The notes: generated by a model from the sequence alone, not told the origin. 64,000 nt of DNA from an uncultured Clostridia bacterium (GCA_944354035.1 CALVPS010000001.1:41266-105265); one strand, 5' to 3'. Positions 6,831 through 16,477 are shown, counted from the stretch's first letter. Program-made: numbers and translations.

Positions 6831-9800
6831 TTACTCGGCACTATTGTACACAAAGCCCTGTGCGCTGATCGTAACGCCATCCTCCGTGACCGTGCATCCA
6901 TCCAATGCAAACCCAAGGGTGTAAATGCTATCGGACATGCCGGTGACCGTCCAGGTCTTCGTATCGGTCGCCGTGCCTTCCGCATTAAGCAACTGATAAA
7001 CAACGGTCATCGTGTCGGTCTCGGCATTGAGCGAAACGGTGATTTTTGTAGCAGACGTCTTTTTCGCTGCCGTATAATCGGCCGCAGCGTCGTCGGCGAC
7101 AAAACCAGGAGCCGTTACCGTGCCGGAACCGTAAGGCACATTCCAAACAAGCTCGTTGGAAGCGTTATAGCTGGCATAGTCACCTGCGGGACGGAAGAAA
7201 TACATCAGCGTACCGGAGGCCGACTTGACTTGAAGGACAAGGCCGGTCCAACGCTCGGTACCCGCATCGGCGTAGGTGGCGTTGAGAACGACCTCCTCGC
7301 CGGCTACGATGGAGACATCCGTCGTACCGTTGGCCCAAGGAGACAACGCGGGTTTCCCTTCGGTGCTGTATTCTTCCGTGATCTGCGAAAGCGTACCGCC
7401 GCAGACAGAGCAGGTAGCACCGATGGTCGTTACGCCCTCGTGCGCACATTGCGCGTCGCAGGCCTTGCAAACGCCGTTGATCCATACGTGCGCCGTGCCG
7501 TCAGCCTGGCCGTGAACGGGATTCAACGCGCCGCAAACGGTACACTTATCGTAATTCTCGGAAGCCGTATCGCTTACATACGAGTGCTCGTGCGCTACGT
7601 CTTCGCCGCAGATATCGCACTTGCCGTCTACGGGATTTGCATCCACGCAGGTATGCGCTACGTCTTCGCCGCAGATATCGCACTTGCCGTCTTTGGGATC
7701 GGTATCCACGCAGGTATGGTCGGGATCGACCGCGCCGCAGATGGTGCACAGATGCGTCGTCGTGTCGTAGTTATGCGCAAGCCCGCCCGCTTCGGTGTTG
7801 CCGTGGTTGGGATTGAGCATACCGCATACCGTGCAGCGATCGGCATTGTCGCCTTCGGAGGCAAACGTATGCGTATGCGCTTCTACGCGCTCGAACGACG
7901 TGAAGTTGGCATAGCAGGTATCGCAGCCGAAGTCTACCGAGTAGCGGTCGGCCAGCGTGTAGCCCGTCATGGCCGTAAGCGTATAGGTCATGGTGTAGGT
8001 GCCCTCTTCGGCGCTTACGAATTGCATGGTGACGACGATCTTCGATTCGTTCGACCAATCGATCGTGTACGTCGCCGTGCATGCGGTAATCACCTTGGCG
8101 ACCTGCGCCCAGTAATCGGTATACGATTTATCCGTATCCAGATCATCGTTCAAAGCCACCTGGATCCCGATGCTGGCATAGGCATTATCTAACACGTAGT
8201 TATCTGCGCGCATAATGCCGACCGCGGAAGCGCCGCTGTAAACCGCCACAACGGGGGCCTGCCACTGGCTTGCGCCGGCAGACGTCATGGGGCCGCTTAC
8301 AACCAGTTTTTCGCCCTTATCGATGGGCAGCGTGTGCTGCTTGGGCGTCCAGCCGGTGCCGTTGCCTTCGGTACCGATCACAAACGGGCCGTCTTCATCG
8401 TAATCGATCTCGATTTCGATGTGCTCTTTGGCCATGTTGTAGTTCGTCGTATCGGCGCCCGTGGCAACGATGTCGCCCGTGAAGGAGCCGCCGTCCGCCG
8501 CGATACCGATGGAGTAGCTGTTCTTTTCGAAGTTGTCGCCTGCAGGCGTATACGTGTAGGTGCAGATATAGTCGCCGCTGTCCGTCGTGATGGTGATGGT
8601 GACGACGATTTCGGCCTCGTCCGACCAATCCCAAACGATGGAAGCGGGGGCGCCGCCGTCGGCGCTCATGGCCGCCTGCGCCGCAGCAATATCCGCCTCG
8701 CCGGAAACCGCGCTGGCAACATTCATCATGTACTCGCTGATCGTACCGGACTGACCGCCAACATAGTTCATGTAGTTATCAACGCGCATGTTCGTCGTGT
8801 TGATAAACATGTCGCCGAGATACAGAAGCGGAGCAAAGCCCTGCCATACGTTGGTACCCGCCGACGTTGCAACGCCCGTTGCCGTGACGGTCTGGCCCTT
8901 GTAAATGACGCTGTACAGTTCGCCCACGCCGGGGTTGTACGCAAGGTTTTTGCCGTGCGTAGGCCCGTAGCTGACATTGTTTGCGGTGCTGCCCACCTGA
9001 ACGCCTTCTACCTTCCAGCCGGCGATCTCTTCGCAGACGGAGCAGACGCCGCTGTAGTAGGTGTAGCCGTCGATCGCATGCTCGTAATCTGCATCCGCCG
9101 CAAACGTGTGGCCGCCGGGCAGATATTCGAAGTCGTAGATGAACAGAATGTTTTCTTCGGCGTCTTTAACGGCATGGCCGTATACACCGTCGGTCGTGCA
9201 GGTCGCAGCAAGCAGCACTTCGGCTTCGCCCGCTTCCACGGTCTCCTGCGCGATCGTAAGCACATCGTCTTCCTCGCCGGAGCCTTCCGTAAAGGTGACC
9301 TTGTAAATGTTCTTCTGCGCGTCGGCCTCGAGGTCGCTCATCATCTGGAAGTAGAACGAGCTGCCCTCTACGCCGAAGGCGGAAAGATCTACTTCGCCCA
9401 CGAGGGTAAAGCCGCGGTCTACGTCGCTGCTGTTGTTTACCGTACCCATAACGGCCACGCCGACGCTGTAAATATCGCCAAGCTCGTCGTCGTTGTAGAC
9501 AACGCCGTTTTCATCGTACGTAAAGCCGAGGTCGATCACGCGGACCAGGGCGGCGTCGCCGTCGTTGGCGTTCAGCCATACGCTTCCCGTAACGAACGCG
9601 GGAACATCGGTAGCATACGAAATCGCCGCAAAGCGAAGGACGTTGCCGTCTGCCGTAACGGTGACGGGAAGTCCGTTGAAGTTTGCCGTAACGCTGCCGG
9701 CGACGTCCGCAGCCGCCCCCGTGTAGTACACGTTATCGACCGCCTGCGTCGCCATTGTGCCGTTCTGCATCAGGTTGAGACCAAACGCATAGAAGCCGCT

Positions 9801-12104
9801 TGCCGCCAGGTTGCTGTCGGGCCCGAACGCCGTAAGCGCGGGAAGCGTGTACGAAACCGTAATGGTCGTGGCGTCTGTCCCAACGGAGATGCTGCCCGAA
9901 ACGGGGATCGTACCGCCGCCCTGCGTAAAGTTGTTTTCGCCGCTGAACGTCAACGCGTCGGTATCGAAACCGAAGTAACGCATGCTGCGGGCCACACCGT
10001 TGATGGAGAGCTCGATAGAGCTGTTCTCCAGCTCACCGACCTGCTCCCACGTAGCGGCAGGGATCGTGTAGACGATGGTGACCTTACCGCCCTTATTGAC
10101 GGGAAGCACGCCGCCGTCGAGCGTGACGGCAGAAGTTACCGTGGCGCCGCTGATACCGGCCAGGTCGATCACGACATCCGTATCCTGCAGCCCGGCGATG
10201 GTAAGATCCTGCGCGACCGTTTCGGCGTCGACGTAAACGAGCACGTCGACATACGAACCGTCGGCGGCAACTTTGGCCTGCGCCTTATCGTCCGCAGCCG
10301 CGGTGCCCAGCGTAAGCGTGAGCCCGGTGGTGTTGAACATTTTGCTTTCCGCATAAATACGGAAGGAGATATACTTATCGGTCCCGACCGTGTTGGCAAC
10401 GCCGGAAGGCGCAAGCAGAACGTACTCTTCGCCCGCTTCGCCGGCAACGGAATAGCCGAATTCGCCGATGGCGCCCTCGTTGGGGTGCGTTTCGTCGTAG
10501 TCGTAGCCAAGTCCGTAGCCCACTCTGTTTTCGATGATGCCGACAAACTCGTCTGCCGCAACGTATACTTCTTTGGTGACGTTGCCGACGCGCGTTTCGA
10601 TCTTGAACAGGCTCATCGCCGTGGAGAGCGGCGTTTCGGCAAGATCGACCCAGTTTGCGACGTCTGCCGCAACCGTTTCGGAAGGCTTGCCGTCCGTAAG
10701 CGTGGCGGGTTGGGTGTACGCGCTCACGCTGAAGTTGGCGGTGTTCTCCCAAACGTCGGGCGACTGCGCATAGTTGGCCTGAACGACGATCGACGCGGGG
10801 TCGAACATCTGATTTTCGGCATATACCGTCTGCGCCTCTTCGTTTACGCCCTGATAACGGATATCGGACAGAGTACGCGTTTCAACGGTGGAGAGGGACG
10901 TAAAGTTCATTTCCACATATTCGCCGTGGAGGATGGACTCGATCGTCTCGATGTTATCGGGAATTTTTACGCGCACGATCAGCGAAGTGCCCGCCGTGTC
11001 GTCGCCGTAAATGTATTCCGCAACGCCGTCCATACGGAAGGTCCACGTAAACGTGACCTGAACGGGGTTCTCTTTATCTACAGTGTAGTTGGTGGAGTTG
11101 TGCGTGGTGCCGCTGGAATAGGTGTACCAGTCTTTCCAATTTTCGGCGCTGACAGGCTCGGTGCCGTAATCGGAAGGGCGCCTGCCGTCGGCGTCGGGAT
11201 CGTCCGGATGCGAAGGATAGTTGTGCGCATCGGAAGAGCCGCCGACCAGGCCGCCCAACAGCGCGGGATCGGCCGTCGTACCGCCGCCGATACCGTTCAT
11301 AAGCAGCCAGCCCTCGTTACGGGCAATGATCGACGCACCGCCGGAGTAACCGTTGGTAACGCCGAACGGCGACTGCGTGGAATCGTACTCTTTTACGCCG
11401 ACGCCCAAAATGGGGAAATAATAGCCCGCATCGGCAACGCCCTTATCGCCATACGTTGCGCGCGCATCGCCCTTTAACGTAATGGTCATGCCGCGCGTAA
11501 GCGAGCCGGCCGTATACGTCTTTACGGTGCGCTCCTCGCCGTTGTAGTCGATCGTGCCGAACGGCTTAAGCTGCGAAGAGCTGCTCTTCGAAGCGCTCGT
11601 AGGGCCGCCGTGGAACCCGTCGTACGCAATGTACGTATCGGTAAGCGCCTCGGTGGTGCGGCGGGCGCCGTCTACCGAGCAGACTTCGACATTGGGATTA
11701 TCGGGATCCTTTTGGAAATCGTGATCGATGGTGATGGAGATCTCCGTCGATACCTTCTTCGGGTTATCCGCCGTAGGCGTTACGGTGACCCGATACGTAC
11801 CGATGGTCTCCCAATCGACCGCACTCGTATCGAATGTGCATGCGTCGCTCTCCAGCGTGCCGGGTCTGCTTTCACCCTGGTAATAAACCCGGAGCTCGAG
11901 CTCGGCAATGGCTTCGTTGAACGCCTGCAGACGAGACGCTTCGTCCACACCGTCCGCATCGGTGATGATGAACGAAGACTCGCCGTTGACGGATACGCTG
12001 CGAATGGTTTTGCTGCTGCCATTCCCGTCATCCTTGCAGGCGAACAGGCACAAAGACATTAACATTGCAAAAATCGCAATCAAGGCGACTTTCAGCTTTT
12101 TCAT
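6831..12104 (-). CDS. Giant multidomain surface lipoprotein (1757 aa)
   Basis: The N-terminus is a lipoprotein signal with lipobox LFAC (Cys23) followed by KDDGNGSS, so the protein is anchored outside the membrane. Residues 30-120 look like an Ig/bacterial-surface domain. The middle (about 130-1030) is beta-rich and Thr/Ser/Val-rich, with no catalytic motif that I recognise. The C-terminal third holds three divergent copies of one domain, with aligned motifs TSAGTNVWQGFAPLLYL (about 1085), TSAGASQWQAPVVAVY (about 1278) and ADAGTERWTGLVLQV (about 1615). Between copies 2 and 3 lies a block of CxxC knuckles (about 1410-1565), including two 21-residue tandem units with GKCDICGEDVAH. Glycan binding or adhesion is plausible but inferred. 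Single-gene unit. Confidence 0.85.
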   Translation of the reverse strand: MKKLKVALIAIFAMLMSLCLFACKDDGNGSSKTIRSVSVNGESSFIITDADGVDEASRLQAFNEAIAELELRVYYQGESRPGTLESDACTFDTSAVDWETIGTYRVTVTPTADNPKKVSTEISITIDHDFQKDPDNPNVEVCSVDGARRTTEALTDTYIAYDGFHGGPTSASKSSSSQLKPFGTIDYNGEERTVKTYTAGSLTRGMTITLKGDARATYGDKGVADAGYYFPILGVGVKEYDSTQSPFGVTNGYSGGASIIARNEGWLLMNGIGGGTTADPALLGGLVGGSSDAHNYPSHPDDPDADGRRPSDYGTEPVSAENWKDWYTYSSGTTHNSTNYTVDKENPVQVTFTWTFRMDGVAEYIYGDDTAGTSLIVRVKIPDNIETIESILHGEYVEMNFTSLSTVETRTLSDIRYQGVNEEAQTVYAENQMFDPASIVVQANYAQSPDVWENTANFSVSAYTQPATLTDGKPSETVAADVANWVDLAETPLSTAMSLFKIETRVGNVTKEVYVAADEFVGIIENRVGYGLGYDYDETHPNEGAIGEFGYSVAGEAGEEYVLLAPSGVANTVGTDKYISFRIYAESKMFNTTGLTLTLGTAAADDKAQAKVAADGSYVDVLVYVDAETVAQDLTIAGLQDTDVVIDLAGISGATVTSAVTLDGGVLPVNKGGKVTIVYTIPAATWEQVGELENSSIELSINGVARSMRYFGFDTDALTFSGENNFTQGGGTIPVSGSISVGTDATTITVSYTLPALTAFGPDSNLAASGFYAFGLNLMQNGTMATQAVDNVYYTGAAADVAGSVTANFNGLPVTVTADGNVLRFAAISYATDVPAFVTGSVWLNANDGDAALVRVIDLGFTYDENGVVYNDDELGDIYSVGVAVMGTVNNSSDVDRGFTLVGEVDLSAFGVEGSSFYFQMMSDLEADAQKNIYKVTFTEGSGEEDDVLTIAQETVEAGEAEVLLAATCTTDGVYGHAVKDAEENILFIYDFEYLPGGHTFAADADYEHAIDGYTYYSGVCSVCEEIAGWKVEGVQVGSTANNVSYGPTHGKNLAYNPGVGELYSVIYKGQTVTATGVATSAGTNVWQGFAPLLYLGDMFINTTNMRVDNYMNYVGGQSGTISEYMMNVASAVSGEADIAAAQAAMSADGGAPASIVWDWSDEAEIVVTITITTDSGDYICTYTYTPAGDNFEKNSYSIGIAADGGSFTGDIVATGADTTNYNMAKEHIEIEIDYDEDGPFVIGTEGNGTGWTPKQHTLPIDKGEKLVVSGPMTSAGASQWQAPVVAVYSGASAVGIMRADNYVLDNAYASIGIQVALNDDLDTDKSYTDYWAQVAKVITACTATYTIDWSNESKIVVTMQFVSAEEGTYTMTYTLTAMTGYTLADRYSVDFGCDTCYANFTSFERVEAHTHTFASEGDNADRCTVCGMLNPNHGNTEAGGLAHNYDTTTHLCTICGAVDPDHTCVDTDPKDGKCDICGEDVAHTCVDANPVDGKCDICGEDVAHEHSYVSDTASENYDKCTVCGALNPVHGQADGTAHVWINGVCKACDAQCAHEGVTTIGATCSVCGGTLSQITEEYSTEGKPALSPWANGTTDVSIVAGEEVVLNATYADAGTERWTGLVLQVKSASGTLMYFFRPAGDYASYNASNELVWNVPYGSGTVTAPGFVADDAAADYTAAKKTSATKITVSLNAETDTMTVVYQLLNAEGTATDTKTWTVTGMSDSIYTLGFALDGCTVTEDGVTISAQGFVYNSAE
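7592..7717 (-). repeat. Two 63-bp tandem coding repeats in the cysteine-rich block
   Basis: Units 7592-7654 and 7655-7717; the first 38 bases of each are identical. Each encodes a 21-residue unit CVD..P.DGKCDICGEDVAH with a CxxC knuckle. Confidence 0.85.
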
Positions 12105-12167
12105 GTCCTTTTGTCCTCCCCCTTCATAAAATTTAATAGTTTCGCCATTTTTACAAATAGCATCATT

Positions 12168-12196
12168 ATATTACAACAATTCTTTCATGTTGTCAA
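12168..12196 (-). promoter_or_regulatory. Promoter of the giant lipoprotein gene
   Basis: On the minus strand TTGACA (12191-12196), 17 nt, TAATAT (12168-12173), followed by an AT-rich leader and GGGGGAGG before the ATG. Confidence 0.75.
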
Positions 12197-12345
12197 TATG
12201 TTTTTGATAAAATTTCACGCTTTTCGAACCGAACGCAGGGGAAACTTTCGCAAAAGGGCCGCCGACGCCCGTACGCCGTTATTGTTTGCATCGCATGTTT
12301 TATTATGCGGGACGGCGCAACGCGGAAAGCCACTTTTCCCCTTGT

Positions 12346-12467
12346 CTCCCCTTTGCAAGGGGAGGCGGCTTGCCGCAGGCAAGACGGAAGGGGTTTGCCC
12401 GCGCCCCCTGTTTACAACCCTCCCGCCTCGCTTCGCTCGGCACCCTTCCATTATAAGGGAGGGCAAG
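12346..12467. repeat. Dispersed GC-rich intergenic element, copy A
   Basis: About 122 bp with a left hairpin (CTCCCCTTTGCAAGGGGAG), a central GGCGGCTTGCCGCAGGCAAG, and a right end TTATAAGGGAGGGCAAG. The outer ends form an imperfect inverted repeat of the type CTTGCCCTCCC. It closely matches copy B at 21911-22036. The surrounding 12197-12526 holds no supportable gene. Confidence 0.7.
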
Positions 12468-12526
12468 AAAAAAACCGCCTCGTTCGGCACCCGAACAACC
12501 GCGAACGCGCGGGGCGGTAAAAACAA

Positions 12527-12563
12527 CCGCCGCGCCCGCAGCGTTTGGCTGCGGGCGCGGCGG
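12527..12563 (-). terminator. Terminator of nadABC
   Basis: Perfect 15-bp stem (12527-12541 with 12549-12563), loop CGTTTGG; TTGTTTTT follows on the minus strand. Confidence 0.85.
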
Positions 12564-12611
12564 ATCTTTTATCGATGCTCCGATCGCGGACGGCGCAAAA
12601 GCAGCCGTCCG

Positions 12612-13472
12612 TTACGATATGGCCGTTAAGTGTTTTAACGAGACATCGAGCACGGGGGCGCTGTGCGTAAGCGCGCCCGAAGAGATATAGTCGACGCCCA
12701 GCGCCGCAAATTCGCCGATGTTTTCGCAGGTGACATTGCCGGAAATTTCCGTTTCGGCCCGTCCTTTTGCGCGGCGCACCGCCTCGGTCAGGCGTTCTCC
12801 GCGCATGTTGTCGAGCATAACGATATCGGCCCCGGCCGCCAGCGCTTCGTCCAGCTGCTCCAGCGTCTCCACCTCTATTTCGATCTTACGCACAAAGGGC
12901 GCGTAGGCGCGGGCACGCTCGATGGCGGCGCGCACCCCTCCCGCCGCGCCGATATGGTTATCTTTTAACAGCACACCGTCCGAAAGGTTAAAACGGTGGT
13001 TGCCGGCGCCCCCCACGCCGACCGCATATTTTTCGAAACTGCGCAGCAGGGGGGTGGTCTTGCGCGTGTCGACAAGGCGGGTGGCGGTGCCCTGCAGCAT
13101 GCGGACCATGCGGCGGGTATAGGTGGCAATGCCGCTCATGCGCTGCAAAAAGTTCAGCGCGGTGCGCTCGCCCGAAAGGATGGCGCGCATGTCGGCTTCG
13201 ACGATGGCGAGCACGCGTCCCGCAGTCACCTCGTCGCCGTCGGCGCACTGCGCCGTTACGACGGCGGCGGGATCGAGCAGCGTAAAGGTGCGCGCAAACA
13301 CGCCGAGGCCCGCAAGGACCCCGTCGGCCTTGGCGATGAGCTCGGCACGGCCGCGCACGCCCTCCTCCACCACGGCATTGGCGGATACGTCCTCCCACGG
13401 GATATCCTCGCGCAGGGCGGCCAGGATACAGTCGTCCCAATACAGTTTCGTCGTCACGTTATTCGCGTTCAT
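12612..13472 (-). CDS. nadC: Nicotinate-nucleotide pyrophosphorylase (quinolinate phosphoribosyltransferase)
   Basis: 286 residues. It converts quinolinate and PRPP to nicotinate mononucleotide, the last step of the aspartate route to NAD. Family motifs are present: ADGVLAGLGVF, LNFLQRMSGIAT, the active-site TRKTTPLLRSFEKYAVGVGGAGNHRFNLSDGVLLKDNH region, EVETLEQLDEAL and the C-terminal IS..ALTHSAP. The start MNANNVTTKLYW at 13472 overlaps the nadB end by 14 bases; longer upstream frame is out-of-phase nadB sequence. It is the third gene of nadABC. Confidence 0.97.
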   Translation of the reverse strand: MNANNVTTKLYWDDCILAALREDIPWEDVSANAVVEEGVRGRAELIAKADGVLAGLGVFARTFTLLDPAAVVTAQCADGDEVTAGRVLAIVEADMRAILSGERTALNFLQRMSGIATYTRRMVRMLQGTATRLVDTRKTTPLLRSFEKYAVGVGGAGNHRFNLSDGVLLKDNHIGAAGGVRAAIERARAYAPFVRKIEIEVETLEQLDEALAAGADIVMLDNMRGERLTEAVRRAKGRAETEISGNVTCENIGEFAALGVDYISSGALTHSAPVLDVSLKHLTAIS

Positions 13473-14745
13473 TGCACACCTCCTTTGCAACCAGAGCCCG
13501 CCGCGCCCGCTCGTGCCGGGCATACTTTTGATATGCGGCGAGGTCGACCGAGCACTCGCCCTTTGCGCTGCCGCATACGGCGATATCTTCCGCTGCGCGC
13601 CGCGCAAAGATGATGGCCTCGAGCAGCGAATTGGAGGCCAGTCTGTTTTTACCGTGTACGCCGTTGCAGCACGTTTCGCCAACCGCATACAGGTGCGGCA
13701 TGGTGGTGCGGCCGGAAAGGTCGCTGCGCACGCCGCCCATAAAGTAGTGTTGGGCGGGCACAACGGGAACGGGCTGCGAAAACACATCCAGCCCCGCCTT
13801 GCGGCAGCGCCGCACAATGCCGGGAAAGTGCTTTTCCAGCGTCTGCGCGCCGCCGCGCACCGTGCGCAGATCCAGCCGCACGTATGCGCTGCCCTCCTGT
13901 GCCATCTGCGCACGAATGGCAGCCGTAACGACATCGCGCGGGAGCAGTTCGTCCACAAACCGCTCGCCCGCGGCGTTCAGCAGCTGCGCGCCCTCCCCCC
14001 GCACCGATTCGGAGATGAGAAAACTGCGCCCGCGGCCGCCCGTGTACAATGTTGTGGGATGAAACTGCACGTAGTCGGCGTGATCCACCGCCACGCCGTG
14101 CTCCAGGCAGACGCCCACCCCGTCGCCCGTGAGGATGCGGAAATTGGTGGAGTGACGGAACAGTCCCCCCACGCCGCCCGTAGCGAGCACCACGTTGCCG
14201 GCGCGCACAACATACACGCGGCCGGTGGCGTTCTCGCGCAAAACGGCCCCCGTACACACGGCGCCGTCGGTGACCAGATCGAGCATGGTCGTGCGGGGGC
14301 GCAGCTGCACGTTGGCGCACTGTCTTACCGCACGCAACAGGTGCGAAGTGATCTCCCGTCCCGTGCAGTCGGCATGGTACACGATGCGCGGACGGGAATG
14401 CGCGCCCTCGCGCGTATAGGAGAGCGCGCCGTCCGCCTCGCGCGCAAAGCGGACGCCGCGGGCGATGAGCTCGTCGATCGTCTCGCGCGAATGTGCGATC
14501 ATGCAGCGCACGGTATCGGGGTCGTTTTCATAGTGTCCCGCGCGCATCGTATCTTCAAAATAGCCGTCGAAATCCCCTTCGTCGCGCAAAACGCATATGC
14601 CGCCCTGCGCCAAAAAGGAATCGCTTTCCTCCGGCCCGCCCTTGCACACGACAAGTACGCGCATGCCGGAGGGCAGGTGCAGCGCGCAGTTCAGCCCCGC
14701 CACCCCCGCCCCGACGACGAGAACATCCGTTTCTTCCGTATTCAT
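13459..14745 (-). CDS. nadB: L-aspartate oxidase
   Basis: 428 residues, a little shorter than the usual about 520 because the C-terminal helical domain is reduced. It oxidises aspartate to iminoaspartate using FAD. The N-terminal dinucleotide-binding motif VLVVGAGVAGLNCA is clear, as are SDSFLAQGGI, the covalent-type flavoprotein loop VLATGGVGGLFRHSTN, DYVQFHPTTLY and the C-terminal GETCCNGVHGKNRLASNSLLEA. It overlaps nadA and nadC by four and 14 bases, so the three are likely translationally coupled. Confidence 0.96.
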   Translation of the reverse strand: MNTEETDVLVVGAGVAGLNCALHLPSGMRVLVVCKGGPEESDSFLAQGGICVLRDEGDFDGYFEDTMRAGHYENDPDTVRCMIAHSRETIDELIARGVRFAREADGALSYTREGAHSRPRIVYHADCTGREITSHLLRAVRQCANVQLRPRTTMLDLVTDGAVCTGAVLRENATGRVYVVRAGNVVLATGGVGGLFRHSTNFRILTGDGVGVCLEHGVAVDHADYVQFHPTTLYTGGRGRSFLISESVRGEGAQLLNAAGERFVDELLPRDVVTAAIRAQMAQEGSAYVRLDLRTVRGGAQTLEKHFPGIVRRCRKAGLDVFSQPVPVVPAQHYFMGGVRSDLSGRTTMPHLYAVGETCCNGVHGKNRLASNSLLEAIIFARRAAEDIAVCGSAKGECSVDLAAYQKYARHERARRALVAKEVCNERE

Positions 14746-15701
14746 TTTGCAAGCTCCAACATGCGGCGCAAGGCCCGTGCCGCCCGTTCGATCACCTCCG
14801 CCGGCAGCTCAAGCGGCGCAACTTCCCCGCGGAAGACGCGCGCGACGGCCTCGGGCGTGATCTTTTTCATATCCCCGCAATAAAAATCTTCCCGCAGCAG
14901 GTAAAACCGCTTTTGCGGACAGCGGCGCGACAGTTCGTACAGCGTGCCCGCCTCCGTGCCGATGACAAAGGAGGAGGCTTCGGCCCGCTGCGCGTAGTCG
15001 ATGATCCCGGCCGTGGAACCGACGTACGCCGCCAGCGCGCACACTTCGCGCGGGCACTCGGGATGTGCCAGCAGCTCGGCGCCCGGATGCGCCGCAAGCG
15101 CGGCGCGGGCCTCGTCCGCCGTGGCGGAGGCGTGGATGGGACAGCCGCCGCTGCCGAAATAAAAGGTCTTTTCGGGCACCTGCGCCGCCACAAACGCCCC
15201 CAGATTGCGGTCGGGGATAAAATAAATGTTGCGCTCGCGCAGACGCGAGACCACGCGCACCGCGTTGGAGCTGGTCACGATGACGTCGGAGAGCGCCTTT
15301 AACGCCGCCGACGAATTGACGTATGTAACGACGGCCAGATCCGGCACCGCGGCGCGGATCCGCGCGATCTCGTCCGCGTCGGCCATATCGGCCATCGGAC
15401 AATGCGCGTCGGGCGCGGGAAGGTACACCGTCTTTTCGGGGCAGAGGATCTTGGCGCTTTCCCCCATAAACGAAACGCCGCAGAACACAATGACGGGTTT
15501 TTCGCTCTCCGTCGCCTTCCGTGCAAGCGCAAAGCTGTCGCCCACAAAGTCCGCCGCCGCCTGCACGGCCGCGGGCGCGTAATAATGCGCAAGGACAAGC
15601 GCGTCCTCGCGCAGGACAGAGCGATGCTCGGTGCCGTATCCCATGGTACCAACCTGCCTTTGCGCGGCAGCCGCACGCGGCGCCGCGCCATAGAATCTCA
15701 T
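14742..15701 (-). CDS. nadA: Quinolinate synthase
   Basis: 319 residues. It condenses iminoaspartate with dihydroxyacetone phosphate using a [4Fe-4S] cluster. Likely cluster cysteines are in FCGVSFMGE, HPECP and FYCGDMKKIT; LAHYY near the N-terminus is the family signature. The ATG at 15701 has no Shine-Dalgarno sequence and would be about 11 nt from the predicted transcription start; an in-frame ATG at 15644 (MGYGTEHRS) is an alternative that would still leave LAHYY about 18 residues in. It is the first gene of nadABC, 50 bases after recO. Confidence 0.95.
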   Translation of the reverse strand: MRFYGAAPRAAAAQRQVGTMGYGTEHRSVLREDALVLAHYYAPAAVQAAADFVGDSFALARKATESEKPVIVFCGVSFMGESAKILCPEKTVYLPAPDAHCPMADMADADEIARIRAAVPDLAVVTYVNSSAALKALSDVIVTSSNAVRVVSRLRERNIYFIPDRNLGAFVAAQVPEKTFYFGSGGCPIHASATADEARAALAAHPGAELLAHPECPREVCALAAYVGSTAGIIDYAQRAEASSFVIGTEAGTLYELSRRCPQKRFYLLREDFYCGDMKKITPEAVARVFRGEVAPLELPAEVIERAARALRRMLELAK

Positions 15702-15718
15702 CGAAAAATATAACTATC

Positions 15719-15747
15719 AGTATAAAAAATTTCTTGCAAAAAGTCAA
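15719..15747 (-). promoter_or_regulatory. Promoter of nadABC
   Basis: On the minus strand TTGACT (15742-15747), 17 nt, TATACT (15719-15724). It sits next to the recO stop codon, so nadABC can be expressed apart from the upstream block. Confidence 0.65.
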
Positions 15748-15751
15748 CCGC

Positions 15752-16477
15752 TTATTGCGGCATTTCCGCATGCAAACAGCGCAAATATGCGTCAAGCGCG
15801 GGAAATTCCGTCTGCAAGTGGTAGGAAGCATACGCCTTTAACAGCCGCAGCGCGCGCACAACGCCGTCGCGCGGAGCCTCGTCCGCGCCCGCCGCAACGG
15901 CGCGCAGGCACAAAAACGTACTTTCGCTGGCGGGGACCCCCTCCTCGCCGCCGCAGTCCGCGCAGTAAAAGGCGCCGTCCGAAAAACGGAACCGCATGCG
16001 CCCCGCCGGCAGTTTTCCGCAGACGGGACAGTCCCGCGCCTGTACGGGATATCCCGCAAACGTCAGCGCCTGCGCATAAAAGCGGACGAGCGCCGCGCTT
16101 TTGCCCAGGCAGACGCCCTTGAGCGCCGAAACCGCCGCAACCAGCAGATCGCCCGCGGGCATCCCCTCGAGAGCGACCCGGTCGCATGCTTCCGAAACGG
16201 CCGCCCCGGCGTAAAATTTTTCCACGTCCTCGCACAGCGTGTAAAACGCGTCGTGCAGGGAGGCGGAGATCACGGTGCGCCGTCCGCCGCGCTCGGCCAG
16301 CACGTATTCGGCAAAACAAAAAGGCTGGGCGGCAAATCTCAGCTTTGCCCCCGCCTTTTTAACGCCCTTCACGGCCGCGCCGATCTTTCCGCGCTCGGCC
16401 GTGAGCAGTGTCACCATCTTATCGTTTTCGCCGTAATCTGCCGCGCGCAGCAGCAGGGCGTTCGTTTTAAAGTCCAT
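15752..16477 (-). CDS. recO: DNA repair protein RecO
   Basis: 241 residues. The N-terminal OB fold begins MDFKTNALLLRAADYGENDKMV, typical of RecO, followed by the helical domain and a zinc motif with CPVCGKL and CADCGGE at about residues 150-175. RecO loads RecA with RecR and anneals single strands. It lies downstream of era and yqzL, its conserved place in Bacillota. Confidence 0.94.
   Translation of the reverse strand: MDFKTNALLLRAADYGENDKMVTLLTAERGKIGAAVKGVKKAGAKLRFAAQPFCFAEYVLAERGGRRTVISASLHDAFYTLCEDVEKFYAGAAVSEACDRVALEGMPAGDLLVAAVSALKGVCLGKSAALVRFYAQALTFAGYPVQARDCPVCGKLPAGRMRFRFSDGAFYCADCGGEEGVPASESTFLCLRAVAAGADEAPRDGVVRALRLLKAYASYHLQTEFPALDAYLRCLHAEMPQ

Noticed and set aside
8334..11477. 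1047-codon open frame on the plus strand opposite the giant lipoprotein
   Set aside because: It is an antisense shadow: no ribosome site, promoter or recognisable domain, composition forced by the codon use of the minus-strand gene, which has signal peptide, promoter and terminator.
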